Positions 45,577 through 57,216 of a stretch of DNA of 64,000 bases are shown piece after piece. Position 1 is the first letter of the stretch, and every line of letters starts with the position of its first letter. Both the position numbers and the translations under genes were made by a program. The stretch comes from Jacaranda mimosifolia (lineage: Eukaryota > Streptophyta > Magnoliopsida > Lamiales > Bignoniaceae). The notes under the pieces are model-generated. The model was not told where the DNA came from. It did not search any database and saw nothing but the letters and a program-made list of their open reading frames with translations. The stretch is taken from positions 27,130,391 through 27,194,390 of the forward strand of contig CM032126.1 of assembly GCA_018894105.1 (NCBI GenBank), given 5' to 3'.

Positions 45577-46439
45577 AATTGTTGTGTATATCATAAAAAA
45601 TGTAGTGATAGACTTCTCATATATTTGTTGTTGTACGTTGATGATATATTGATTATCTCCATAAACATATCTGAGATCAATGTTTTAAAGGCTCAGTTGA
45701 GTGATCAATTTAATATAAAGGATTTAGGAAGTGCAAAGAAGATATTGGGCATGGAGATCATCGAAGACAAACCCGTAGAATTGTTGTACTTGTCTCAACA
45801 ATATTACATTGAGAAAGTATTTGAGCAATTTGAGATGGATAAGTTCAAGCCAGTTAGTACGCCACTTAAACTCATTTCAGGCTCTCATCAGATCTATCAC
45901 CGAGTACTGAGGAGGAGGTGGATCACATGTCTAATGTGCTATATGCTAGTGTGGTGGGTAGCTTGATGTACACCATGGTGTGCACTAAGCCAAACATTTC
46001 ACATGCATCAGTATTGTGAGCAGATATATGCACAAGCCAGGAAAGACTCACTGGCAGACTGTGAAATGGATCGTGAGGTATCTGAGAGGCTCTGCAAACA
46101 GATGTTTGAGGTATAGTCAATCAAATTCTACAACAAGAATTATTGGCTATCTAGATGCAGGAGATTTAGACAGCAGAAGGTCCATGACAGGCTATGTGTT
46201 TTGTGTATCAAGTTGTACTGTTAACTGGAAGGCGACTTTGCAGCTATCAGTTGCATTGTCCACAACAGAAGCTGAGTACATATCTTTGGCTGAAGGTGTC
46301 AAGGAAGGCATTTGGCTAAAGGAGCTGATCGATTATATGGGTATTACTTTTGAGATAACTAAGATATTTTGTGACAGTCAGAGTATCATACATTTGTTAA
46401 AGAATCAAGCATTTCATGAGAGAACAAAGCATTAGGGGT

Positions 46440-46570
46440 GGGCATCGGACCGGGATTACCGGGTTCCCGACCGGGTCGGGTACCCGGTCGTCCGGGATTT
46501 TCTTTTCACTAACCGATCCCGGCCCGAATTAGTTTCGGGTACCTGGTCCCGAAATCGGGTACCGGGAATT
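46440..46570 (+). repeat. hAT left subterminal CGGGTACCCG array
   Basis: Repeated ACCGGG, CGGGTACC and TCCCGACC words; GC-rich in an AT-rich element. The same kind of array is found at the other end (50336-50490). Probable transposase-binding sites by analogy with other hAT elements. Confidence 0.6.
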
Positions 46571-46649
46571 TGCCCCAAAATCTGGCCCAAATTTTGGCCA
46601 AAAAATAAACCCACAATCTGGACAGAAATCTGTCCAGGTTGTGGGTTAT

Positions 46650-46693
46650 TTACTTCATTTTTCTGGCCAAATTTGGCCAGAAAAATGAAGTAA
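46650..46693. repeat. perfect 44-bp palindrome in the hAT element
   Basis: Two 22-base arms with no spacer, centred between 46671 and 46672 (…GGCCAAA / TTTGGCC…). Every position pairs. Confidence 0.95.
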
Positions 46694-46782
46694 TTAAGGT
46701 TCAAAATATGAACAGAAATCTGGACAGATTTCTGTCCAGGTTTTGGTTTAATTACTTCATTTTTCTAGCCAAATTTGGCCAG

Positions 46783-46883
46783 AAAAAAGAAGGTAAAATT
46801 TGGTTCAAAATCTGGACAGATTTCTGTCAAGATTTTGGACAGAAATCTGTCCAGATTTTGAACCAAATTTTACCTTCTTTTTT
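46783..46883. repeat. 46-bp-arm hairpin in the hAT element
   Basis: Arms 46783-46828 and 46838-46883 are exact inverse copies separated by 9 bases. The inner part repeats the CTGGACAGATTTCTGTC motif seen at 46618-46635 and 46710-46738. Confidence 0.9.
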
Positions 46884-47432
46884 TTTTCTTTGTAATATAA
46901 ATTGTATTTTTGATAGTATAAATTTTGAAATGTAAATTTGTTGGTACATAAAAACTAATTGAAATTAACTCAACTCTCCAACTCCAAATGAATTACAATT
47001 GACAAACACAATTTGCTATACATATTGGAGAGAAATTAAATATTCAAAATTTTAAATTGCTCAACTCCAAATTCTAAACTCTAAAGTGAAAAAAAAAAAA
47101 ATTCCTCAAACCATTACACAAATTATAATTTACAAGTTAAAACACTAAGGCATTAATTTAACTTTCAATTTAACAATTCAAATTCTTAACATCAAGTATT
47201 CAAGTCATCCATTCCACTTTTCAAAGTCAACATCCTTTCAACTATCCAAAATTCAAATCACATAAACATGATAATTGATATCAAGCCATCAATATTCACA
47301 AACAATCTCTAATGCGTTCCCCCATTCCGCTCAAATGCTTATGCATCAAGGATGGATGTATCAGCCCTCATTTGTGTCAGCTCTACAAAAGTAGTAACAA
47401 GATTAAAAAGAAATTAATACAAAAATATAACA

Positions 47433-49651
47433 TTAAAAAATAAAAAGAATTAAATTAGTTAAGTTACCTTGCTCAAGATTTTCTAGTTCACACAAATCTT
47501 CCTCCACATTAATTGGTTTCGAAGCCGAGCGAAACCAATCTTGGGCACAAATAAGAGCTTGAGCTACTTTAGGGGATAAGGAACTCCTAAATGCATCAAG
47601 CACACGCCCTCCAGTGCTAAAAGCAGCCTCTGAAGCAACTGTGGAGACCGGCACCGCTAATATATCACGGGCCATCCTAGAAAGTATAGAAAATTGATGA
47701 GCCGACACTTTCCACCATTTCAATATGTCAAAACCATCTCCACCCTCTTCACATTCTTCTTGCAAATATTTCTCTAATTCAGTCTTCCTTTGTTTACTTT
47801 TCTTCTTATTTTTCATCTTGTCAAACTCATCAAATAGATCATATGCTCCTTCATCCTCCTCACTCAAAGTGTACCTAGCACTAGAACTTTCACCACTTGT
47901 TTTAGAACTGGGGCTTGTTGGAAGTACATAGGCATATATTCTTTGATATTCTTTGAATAAATCATCAAATCCATTTTTGACGGCTTCTTTCATGTCCTTA
48001 CTAGATGGACTATCACATGTTCCAAAATTTGAATACATTTTATCAAATGTGAACTCAGTGAACTCCATCTTCAAAGTAAGATCAAGGATCACTGCATAAT
48101 ATAAAATCTTATTGATTTTTGTAATTGATCCCCAATTTTGTCATACTTTTCTTTCATTTTTTTGGCCATCTCCTTCAATTCAATGTCACTACTCTCCATC
48201 CAACTCGAAAGAAGCCTATCAATTGCACTTATTTCTTTGAATACGGTGTTTGATGTGACATACAAAGAGCCAGAAATTTTCAAAGTGAGATGAAAAAAAT
48301 GCCCAAAAAATTTCAACAACAATTTTGCCCTTTCCCAATCAAAATGTGAAGGAACTCCATCATCGAGATCAATATTAAATGCATGATCACTGTCCTCATA
48401 TGCTTCAAAGGCCTTTCTAAGAGACAAAGCGGCATCTAACATCAAATAAGTAGAGTTCCATCTAGTAGGTACATCAAGTGACAACATCTTATTTGTTTCC
48501 AATTTTTCAAGTTTTGCACAATGCTTGAATTTTTTGTACCTTGCTGCAGAAGCTCTTATATACCTAACAGCCCCTCTAATACGAGTAATAGCCATACTCT
48601 CATCTTTTCCTTTCAAACCATCTTGCACAACAAGATTAACGATATGTGCAATACACCTCATGTGCATATATTTACCACCCAAAATCATACTATCTGATCG
48701 ACCATCAAATTTCTTTTTTATATAAGCAATTGCACCATCATTTGATGAAGCATTATCCACAGTGACAGTAAAAATCTTATCAACACCCCAATCATTCAAG
48801 CATGCAGCAACATCCTTACCCACATCCTCACTTTTATGGCCAGAAATAGGACAAAAATTCAAAATCTTTTTCACCAAATTCCAATCATTATAAATAAAAT
48901 GCACAGTAAGACACATATAATTCACTCTTTGAAGGGAGGTCCATGTGTCAGTGGTGATGCAAACCCTTTGTGCATGTGTGGCAATGAAGGACTTCAACTT
49001 GGATTTTTCATTCATGTACATCTTTAAAATATCTTTAGTTATAGTCCTTCGGGATGGCATAGAAAATTGAGGATATGTAACTGACATAAAATGTCGAAAC
49101 CCCTCTTTCTCAACTGTCCTAAATGGCATCTCATCAACAATAAACCAATGACATAATGCATCTCTAATTTTCTCTTGATCAAATTCCCACAAAACTCCTC
49201 CACTCTTTTGACCCTTTCCAATTGGTTGATAATTCAAAATCTTTTGTCTAGTTGTAACTTCATGAGGTTTCTTCTTACATGATTGATAATGCCTATCAAG
49301 CCCTTTAGTTCCATGTAAATTAGGATCCGCCCTAATACATGTTCCACAATATTTACATCTTCCCTTTTGGCATTTATCATTTTCACAAAAAAATTTAATA
49401 AAGTGTTCCCACCATGGTGACCTAGATGCAATTTCTTTTTTAACTTTTTTCTTTGGAGGTTCCTTTTCCTCATCTACATTCTCATCAACAAAAGAGTCTT
49501 CGGCAGGACCCTCTAAACCTCGAGTTATAAAATCATCATCATCATTCAAGCCATACTCCAAGTCATCTAACAAATTTAATTCCTCATCAATTGGATTAGC
49601 AAAACTCACCTCCTTAGTCTTTCTTTTTGGTTTTGGATTACTACTTTCCAT
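47433..49651 (-). pseudogene. hAT transposase (zf-BED, RICESLEEPER-like), one-base frameshift
   Basis: From the ATG at 49651 (MESSNPKPKRK) the order is: acidic N-terminus, basic PPKKKVKK (possible nuclear signal), a BED-type zinc finger (SPWWEHFIKF, CKYCGTC, LDRHYQSC), DNA-binding/linker, RNase H-like core with ITTDTWTS and TVDNASSND (acidic catalytic positions), PTRWNSTYLML, and, in a second frame starting near 48092, the hAT C-terminal dimerisation region (DILKWWK, FSILSRMARDILAVPVSTVASEAAFSTGGRVL). The frame breaks where the codons for KYDK are followed by TGGGGA: one T is missing near 48133-48138. The 23 codons upstream of 49651 follow an acceptor-like TTGCATTGCAG and are probably 5' UTR after an intron. 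Transposase would bind the ends and cut out the element. Confidence 0.85.
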
Positions 49652-50335
49652 TTCACTTTCCAAGGGGATACGTTGATTTGGTAATTTGGATTGGATGAGT
49701 CCCTGCAATGCAATTAACAAAAAATTAATTTTTCTATACTTGTAGTTGTATAATCTTATTTTTATTATATATCAATTTAAACAATTAATAGATAATAAAC
49801 ATAAAAATTAAAAAATAAGATAACAAATTGAAAGATTAAATATTTAAATTCATTCTTAAATATAGAGGAAAAATTAAAATAAAAGCAAATCATTATCATT
49901 CATTCATATAAAAATTAAATGTCTAAATCCTTCACCCAAGACCAAGTCCCAACCAATAAACTAAAAAATTAAATAATTAGCAAATGCATATATAATAGAT
50001 AATAATAGATCCTAATATACATGAATATACAAAAAAATTTACAAGAAAAGTGAAAAACTAAAAAATCTAAATTTTATCAAGAAACCCTAAACTAAAAGTT
50101 TTATTATATTGTAAATAATATTAAATCTTCTACCTAGCTAATACATACCTATATTGGGGCGGTGGTGGTGGCCGGCGGTCGGCGGTGGCGGCGACGGGCA
50201 ACGGAGTTGGAATTTGGAAAGACAAAAGAAAAGAAGGGGGGCGGGAGAGAAAACTGAAAACAGATCTGTTTTCAAGTTTTTAAGTTTCACTGCACTGTTT
50301 CAACCCCTTTTTTTTTTTTTTTAATTAATGTAAAT

Positions 50336-50490
50336 CGGGTACCCGGTTCCCGATCGGGCCCGGATTCATTACCCGAATCCCAGCCCGATTTCAGGGGACC
50401 GGGTACCCGATTAAACCCAGTCAACCGGGTTTAATCGGTTGACTACCCGATCGGACCGGTTCGGGTACCCGAAACCCGGACCCGAATGCC
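50336..50490 (+). repeat. hAT right subterminal CGGGTACCCG array
   Basis: Mirror array: CGGGTACCCGG, CCGATCGGG, GGGTACCCGA and further CGGGTACCCG units. Confidence 0.6.
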
Positions 50491-50722
50491 CACCCCTACA
50501 AAGCATATAGATGTGAGGTATCACTTTGTCCGGGATATGGTGTCTCAAGGTGTTGTGTTGGTTGACAAGGTTGGGACTAAGGATAATCCAGCAGACATGT
50601 TGACTAAGGCTGTTCCAGGAATCAAATTTGAGCATTGCTTAGATTTGGTTAATGTTTGTAGACTCAGATAATAGGCTCTTTGGGGGATAGGGACAAAGAA
50701 GAAGGATGATGAATTTCAAGTC

Positions 50723-50733
50723 AAGGTGGAGAA
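50723..50733 (+). other. polypurine tract
   Basis: AAGGTGGAGAA directly before the 3' LTR, the usual plus-strand primer form of copia elements. Confidence 0.7.
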
Positions 50734-50734
50734 T

Positions 50735-51407
50735 TGTTGATTTTGCCTTGAAATTTAAACTAAATTGATGAGAAACGGAAGAAATGGAGCGAAACGGAGC
50801 AAAGCGGTCGAAATAGGCTTGAGAACACACCCCGGCGCGCGTTGGCAAGACGCCACGTGCCGGGGCGCGGACATGGGTGGAGAAGACATCAAAACACGCG
50901 TCGCACGCCCCGGCACAAGTTTTTTGTGCCCCAGCGCATAGTGAACAGTAACTTGCTTCGGGCTCAAGTTTTTTTGAGCCCGAGCTCAAATTTTCTGCCC
51001 AAGATTCGGTTTTTCCTGGCACAAGCAGATTTGTGCTCGCCGAGGCGCAAGTTCTGTGCGCCTAGGCGCGCAGCGCAAGCCCACGGGCCTTGGGCTTTGG
51101 TTTTCAAGTATCAATATCAGTTTTTTCTTCCGAAAAAAGTGTCATGTACATAGCACAAGGGCTTCTTTACTGCTTTTGAGTAATTCTCTTAAGACAAAGT
51201 TTAGAACGAGGGTGTTGGGTGTTTTTGTGAGGTTTGTGGGATTCAAGTTTGTACTTGCACTTTGATTTGAGATCAATAAAATTTCTTTTCTTTGTTGGGT
51301 GGATTAGGCACATCGCCGAACCACATTAAATCTTATTGTCATAATTCCATCGAATTACTTTGCTGTTATTTCATTGTTTCTGCAATAAATCCTCTTGGGT
51401 TCTGACA
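50735..51407 (+). repeat. 3' LTR of the copia element
   Basis: TGTTGATTTTGCC...GGTTCTGACA. It is similar to the 5' LTR, but has small indels in the GC-rich part (about 50840-50960). Confidence 0.9.
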
Positions 51408-51412
51408 AGAAT

Positions 51413-52990
51413 CCACACTCCAATCATTTTATTCCTATGTGCGACCTGGTGCCGCCCTCACCACTTCACATTCAGACTATTTAACTTTTACTGTTATATT
51501 GGTATCAATTCAGGATATTCTAATCCATGCTCAAATTACTAACCGACTGATCAATCAGTAACAAATATATTAACATCAAAATACCGAACATGAGTGTCTT
51601 GTGAGAATTCGTTTAGGAAATAGGTGTTAGGCCATTGATCAATTCAAAAGAAGTGGCCAACAACATATGTAGATTTGAATATGGTTGAGAAATCCATGGC
51701 GGATATGCTATCTACGTATTCTAGTAGAACATATACATTAAAAAATTTCCTGCTTGGTTTTGACCGACTATATATACGACAAGTTTAATTATTGTACAGA
51801 ACAATCAACAATATAATGGAATGACTAAAACATATTACAACTAGAATAAACAAATGCTAGCCAGTGATACCTGCGAGTGTCAATATGGTGAAAACTTGCA
51901 CTGCGGTCATACCCACGGTAGTTGTGACCGTGGAATTTGCGGTAGTTTTAGTGACATACTATAGTGCAACTCTTTTAATCGTCCTCGCTTAATTTAACTT
52001 TGAAATAGTCCTTAGCCAACAGGATATATATATATATATATATATTTATACATGTAGAATATTTAACCCAAATAAGCGTGACTTAGTTAATCTCAAGGAA
52101 AGAATTAATTTCTAAAAAAATAAAAAAAAAATTGTCTCAAACAGTTTCTAATAAAGTTTTGATAATCACCTTGCAAGATACAATAATGCCTTTTCTAAAT
52201 GTCGATTGCTCAATTAACCCAATGACATCGCCCTTATACATATATAAGTGTGAGATTTGAAGTTCGACCCTTGATATGTATTCGTGTGTAAATTAAAAAA
52301 AAATGATTTTTTTTTTAGATAATAACATAAAAACATCAAGAATACCGAATCAAAAGCTGCTCAAAACTCTCTTAAAAGAAGAGAATTTTCTAGCTAGAAT
52401 ATAATTCTACAAGTGAAAGATGCAGTTGGATGAATTTTCTAAATGCTCATAATCCAATAAATCATTGAATGCATGAAATTTTGCAAACATGTGGGATGTA
52501 TTTATAGTTGCTGAAATATTGTATTTGAATAAACATAACTATTAAATGTACGAATCCCCACTAAACTAGATAAATTAATATATCAATTGGAAAAGTACAA
52601 ACTGGACATACATGTATTTTAATGTTGATTATACAAACAATCACAACTGTTGAATAAGATGTTAATAGATCAATTCATTCCTTTTGAATTTTCAATTAAA
52701 GTGGATGACTTTTCAACTTACTACCTTTTTATTTATGCAAATCTTATTATCTTTAAGTAGATTATTCTTGATTTTAGTTTCTAATTCATCCAAAATTAGT
52801 TTTAATTATTTTTAAAGCTAAAAGTGTTCCTATAATTATTAAATGGAGCCTACTTAGGATAATTAATTAAACCAACATTAACGTTTTCAAATTAATTTCC
52901 AACAATGTACATATACATAAAACAAGACTAGTGATTAATAAGAAAATAAAAGGAGGTCTTTTACAATTAATATAACCCAAAAAGTTAATA
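51413..52990. other. non-coding interval
   Basis: Flank of the copia element. After the short interrupted frame (to 51484) I see no supported gene. A (TA)n run lies at 52025-52046. Confidence 0.4.
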
Positions 52991-52993
52991 AAG

Positions 52994-53206
52994 GGGTGTT
53001 TGTCAATAATTTGGATGCTATATTTTATTTAATATTTCATCTCATCTTTCATTTTATACATGGATACATGCCAAGTGTATTAAATATTTTCTTATAAAAA
53101 TAATTAATTTGAATTCAGATACACATGAGATGGAATACATAAGAGATGAAATACAAAATGAAATAAAAGATTTAAAGTGATTTGTCAAGCAGTTGGAACC
53201 CCTAAA
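52994..53206. mobile_element. possible hAT-type MITE
   Basis: Starts AGGGGTGTTTGTCAATAATTTGG and ends with GATTTGTCAAGCAGTTGGAACCCCT, so the ends are roughly inverse (AGGGGT / ACCCCT, TTTGTCAA near both). No convincing target duplication. Confidence 0.35.
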
Positions 53207-56200
53207 ATCGCTGTTAATTTATAAATGCATCTAAAAAAAAATGAAACTTACTAAATAAAAATCAAAGTTCTAACTTCTAAAATTTTGAACAAACTCACTA
53301 GACAACAAGTTAAGCTAATTAACAGAATAGGAACATATATGTAATATTCAATTTAAGTGTGCCAATACAGACAAATTGGAAAAAGGATCGTGAAAGGTGC
53401 TTCCAAAAATGTTGGTCCCAAAAATGCTGCTTATGAAGCTATGTATTCAACCATTTGGACATCATAAATATCCTCTATTCTTTCCAACTTGGTAATACAT
53501 TTGGCTCATTTTCGGTCTATTAATGGTCCATGCATATACATACACACACACACACACACACACATGGTGGTGGTTGTCCTAAACTAATTTATATTTCCAT
53601 ACTAATTTGCATGCTACACGCATGAGCTTCTCATGTTTGACTACCTACTGCTGAAATACTTTTATAAGTCACTTGGCAAATACGTGTATACATGGGTTGG
53701 ATAAGATGCGATTCCAAATATATATATAGAATACTGCGTGCATATATAATTCACCTTATATCATTCATAAGACACAATAACGGTTAGGTTTGAACGGGTG
53801 ATATTACACACAAGTACGTAGTGGATATTGCACAAGGATAAATCAATAATTTAATTTTAATTTCTACACATGCGATTTGATGATTGCGGACTCAAATTTC
53901 ATAAATTATAGTTGGAGATATAATAATTATTTCCTTTCGTATTTATTGTTTTTTACACACACACACACTACTACAATAAAAGACTTTTTTTACTATTTTT
54001 TTGCTTTTAAAAGTTTAAAAACTGCCTCCAACATTTGAACAAATAGACTCCATAGCTGCATCCCAAAATATATTGAGGCTATTTAAATATTACCTTTATA
54101 TAAAAAATAAAAAAAATTATTCCTTACGGGTTATTTTACCATAATTTATGAGATATTCTAATATCCCTCAATACAGAAGTTTTTAAAAATATGACAATAC
54201 TTTATAAAGATAATTAATATGAAATTGCATACTTAAATTATCATCGGTGACTATTTAAAAATATATTTTTATTTTTTGTCTCTAATTAATTAATTTTGTT
54301 GTAATGATGTGTGCATAGAGCATAGGAAATCCTACACCTTTATCATAGGAGATTGTTTAGGTTTACCTTTTCTTTGGTATAATATAATAGCCAGAGGTGT
54401 TTTATTTCCGTGAATTTCGAACAAATTAGTGACAGTTCTAAACGTTAGACAATTAGAAAAAAGAAATGGATAGAGCAATAAATTAAAAGAAATAGTTATA
54501 CAAGTAGGTCGAGGTAAGAGTTAGATCTTTTTTTTTTTTTAAAAAATGAAAATTGCTCCGCATAAGTGACTAAATATATTTTCCCATTTATTTTCTTATT
54601 TTGAATGAAAATTTATTTTAAAGACAATTTACTTACGTTTAGCTTTATTTTCTTATTGACCATAAAATAATTTTGAATGACTAAATATATATTCCCATTT
54701 ACTCGCAAAGAAGATCAAATTAAGTTAAAATATTCTCATAATCATTAAATAAAACCCACTTAAATAATTTATCAAAATTTTCAAAATAATATCTTAGATA
54801 TCACAACAATATACATGTTTGTATTCCGTATTCAACCGTCTTCCCTCACAATTCATTAGGCAAAATTTGTGGTGGTAGCACGCAGCGCGCATGCTTAAAG
54901 TTTTAAAATATGAAATAAAAGTATCTATTATTAATTATCTTGGTACAGTAGTTTTTTTGTTTTTTTAAAATTATTTTTTGAAATCCATGATAATTAAAAT
55001 ATATTTTAAAATGATATTAATATGATTTAGAAAAAAAAAAAAAAAAGGAATTAGGGACATAAAGAAAAAGAACATTGAAGAAAAGAGAAAACACATATAA
55101 TCTCGTTGAATAGAATCAATTCTAACAGTATGTTAAAAGACATACCACACTAATTAAATTAAACCTCTTCAATATTATAAATAATATAAATTATTAGTCC
55201 TAAAAATATTCTAATAATGTTTATACATAGGTACATATATATACACACATGTATACATATACGTATATAATATCTATGCGTGTCGTGCGCAAGTTCATGA
55301 ACTGAATGGGGAGAACAGCGTGTTGCATTTGGCCTCCAAATATTCCCTAACAAAACAAATAACAATAAAGTATAGAATAAGTTATATCGATATATATCTA
55401 TATTTTTTATTTTTATTTTATTCCTAAAATCATTTTACTTTTACTTAATTTCATTTTTGCATATCAGTCACTCTCTTATAATCATAATTCATAACCTGCC
55501 AAAACCAAGCTCAAAGAAACACAATTTGACAATATTATTTACTAATTTATTATGTCAATTGACTATTAACATTTCCAATTTCTTCCTAGTAAAGTCAGAG
55601 ATAAATTGGTTTGGCGTCCGAGAAGATTGGAGGAACCGACCACGTGACCTGCATATGCAAAAAGTATGATATGATGCATCCCCCCTAATTTTAGCCGGCC
55701 AAAGGTGGCTCAAAATTGTGAAATTTTGCAGGATTGACGTCGCAAAATTAAGAGAATTCAAATAGTAAAGTTGAATTCTCAAAATTATAAATTTTGTAAG
55801 ATTAAAGTCCCAAAATTAAGAGAGTTGTGGTTTTTTTAACTTTCCAAACCTCGTCTTAGGCATTATACATTTTTTATTAATCTTGTAACGAAGCTGTAGG
55901 CCCCTTTTGCTACTTGTTCGGATTATTGCATGTACTCATTTCATTATTTAGCATTAATAAATCTGGTAAGAGAATATTCTCACCAAGGCACAAGCGGTTT
56001 TTTATGTTTTAAAAAATATTGCCGGCGTAGATGTTTAGAGGGTATCGGGTTAAAACTAAATAAAAATGCGTATAAACTAACATTTTCTATAAAATATTTT
56101 TTTGGAGCTTGTAGAATGTTAAATCATATTTTGAAAATAAATCTTTAAAATATTTAAATAAAACAAAATTTTGAAAGTTATAAAATATTAGTAATAATTG

Positions 56201-56255
56201 TTTTATATTTAGTATAATTAAAAAAATTTAAAAATTGAAAATAATAAGCAAGGAA
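53207..56255. other. non-coding interval
   Basis: AT-rich. Contains an (AC)n microsatellite (53540-53564) and a short CACTA-like string (53970). A CACGTG word lies at 55641. No gene or RNA gene is supported. Confidence 0.4.
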
Positions 56256-56263
56256 CTCCATAC

Positions 56264-56656
56264 CAAAGGTGCAATCCAACCGAGCTTGAGAAAAGTTTTT
56301 GAGTTTTAGTTTGACCTCAAAATATATATATATATATATAACACTATAATACGTCAAGCTCAACGAGCCTAATATTTTGAGATTAAATTTGACGAGCCTA
56401 ATATTTTAAACTCGAATTCGATTCAATGAAAATCAAACTTTACTCAACTTGACTTGATCAAACTTAGATTGTCAAGTAAGTCACAAACAACAACGAAATC
56501 AAGCTCGAAGAAATAATAATAATAATAATAATAATAAGATATTTATTAATAAAATATAAATAGTATTTAATTATATAACGATGAGCTACACACAACTCAA
56601 AATCGAAAAATCGAGCTCGAATCTCGGCTCGCAAGAACTCAACTCGTCTACCCCTA
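56264..56656. mobile_element. hAT-type MITE, 393 bp
   Basis: The left end is CAAAGGTGCAATCCAACCGAGC and the right end, read inward, TAGGGGTAGACGAGTTGAG. The 8-bp flanks are CTCCATAC (56256-56263) and CTGCATAC (56657-56664), 7 of 8 identical. Inside are many GAGCTCGA / CAAGCTC words and an (ATA)n run (56513-56536). No transposase. Confidence 0.65.
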
Positions 56657-57216
56657 CTGCATACTTTTTCTAAAAACACTTATAAAATCTCATCAACGTT
56701 ATAAAACTCTCTTTAAAAAAATTTATAAAATACTCTGTAACATTCCTTTGAGAGATCTTTAGGGGGGGGGGAATGCACAACACTTTCCTACCTTTAATTG
56801 CGAGCAATTGTGAATGTTAAATATGGCAGAAACGAGTAAGGCGATGGAACCCAGCTGTCTCTCATTTGAACCCAAAATATCTATGCCACTCCCAACACCC
56901 CTGAATAACAATTAACAACTACAAAAATATTGAAGAAAGAAAAAGTTCAATTAAGGTCAAACCATTTTTATACAATGCTGCTACAAAGGTTAAAAGAAGA
57001 AGAAAAAACACATACACAAAGAAAACACAGAAATACATGCATACAGACAGACCTGAGACTGATTACAAATGACAACATATCCTCTGTCCCATACATCCAT
57101 CACTCACTAATTAGTGTATTTTTTTTTTTTTATTATTTCTTTACAAATTAAAAACTAGACACATCGGTCAATTATTTCTGAAAAATTAAAAGAAGAAAAA
57201 AAAGGAAATTCAAGCC

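Larger units (their letters stand above)
46433..50498 (-). mobile_element. nearly intact hAT transposon, 4066 bp
   Basis: Ends TAGGGGTGGGCA...TGCCCACCCCTA form a terminal inverted repeat, flanked by an exact 8-bp duplication CAAAGCAT (46425-46432 and 50499-50506). A minus-strand transposase fills 47433-49651. Subterminal regions at both ends are dense in CGGGTACCCG-like palindromes. It sits in the RNase H codons of the copia element, so it is younger than that element. The exact duplication and single transposase lesion suggest recent movement. Confidence 0.95.
42480..50671 (+). pseudogene. copia pol: protease, integrase, RT, RNase H (interrupted by hAT)
   Basis: Protease at about 42505 (WILDSGYSYYM; the usual DSGCS is altered), ending VCYVPDLKKNLISLG. 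GAG-pre-integrase MRLWHMRLGHM, with an in-frame TGA (about 42973) before EKIGELDFCKQCVLGK. Integrase core: LDYIHSDLWGP, FVDDFSRNVWVYMLK, RIDNGLEF, then two stops and HTPQ...NGVAEWMN. RT begins MSEEMESLRKNSIWELVDVPKGQK, with a 1-kb tandem duplication inside, then LLYVDDILII at 45625. RNase H at 46016-46435 (SRYMHKPG...WIVRYLRGS, STTEAEYISLAEG, CDSQSIIHL), continuing after the hAT element at 50507 (IDVRYHFVRDMV, TKDNPADMLTK). Many stops; non-functional. Confidence 0.9.
40973..51407 (+). mobile_element. full-length Ty1/copia element with a nested hAT
   Basis: Two LTRs (40973-41635 and 50735-51407), an initiator Met-tRNA primer-binding site (41638-41650), gag, protease, integrase, RT, RNase H and a purine-rich tract (50723-50733) lie in copia order on the plus strand. 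The element is flanked by an exact 5-bp duplication, AGAAT (40968-40972 and 51408-51412). Without the hAT insertion (4066 bp plus its 8-bp duplication) it is about 6.4 kb, which includes a 1-kb internal tandem duplication. Stops and frameshifts in gag and pol make it non-autonomous. The protein phrases resemble the common Tork/TNT-like polyproteins. Confidence 0.9.
40964..51484 (+). pseudogene. candidate short reading frame split by the copia element
   Basis: ATG GAG AAT at 40964-40972 is followed by the copia element. Past the second copy of the AGAAT duplication (51408-51412) the frame continues open (PHSNHFIPMCDLVPPSPLH) to a TAA at 51482-51484. Without the insertion this is a 26-codon frame behind a good TATA box. 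It may be a short peptide, the first exon of a longer gene, or chance. I do not recognise the sequence. Confidence 0.25.

Noticed and set aside
51850..51960. Minus-strand exon-like stretch ending VGMTAVQVFTILTLAGITG-stop after an AG
   Set aside because: It has a hydrophobic tail and an acceptor-like site, but I could not find an upstream exon or a family match; chance is likely.
53960..54010. CACTACTACAATAAAAGAC string as a CACTA terminus
   Set aside because: No inverse partner and no subterminal array; probably chance within an AC repeat.
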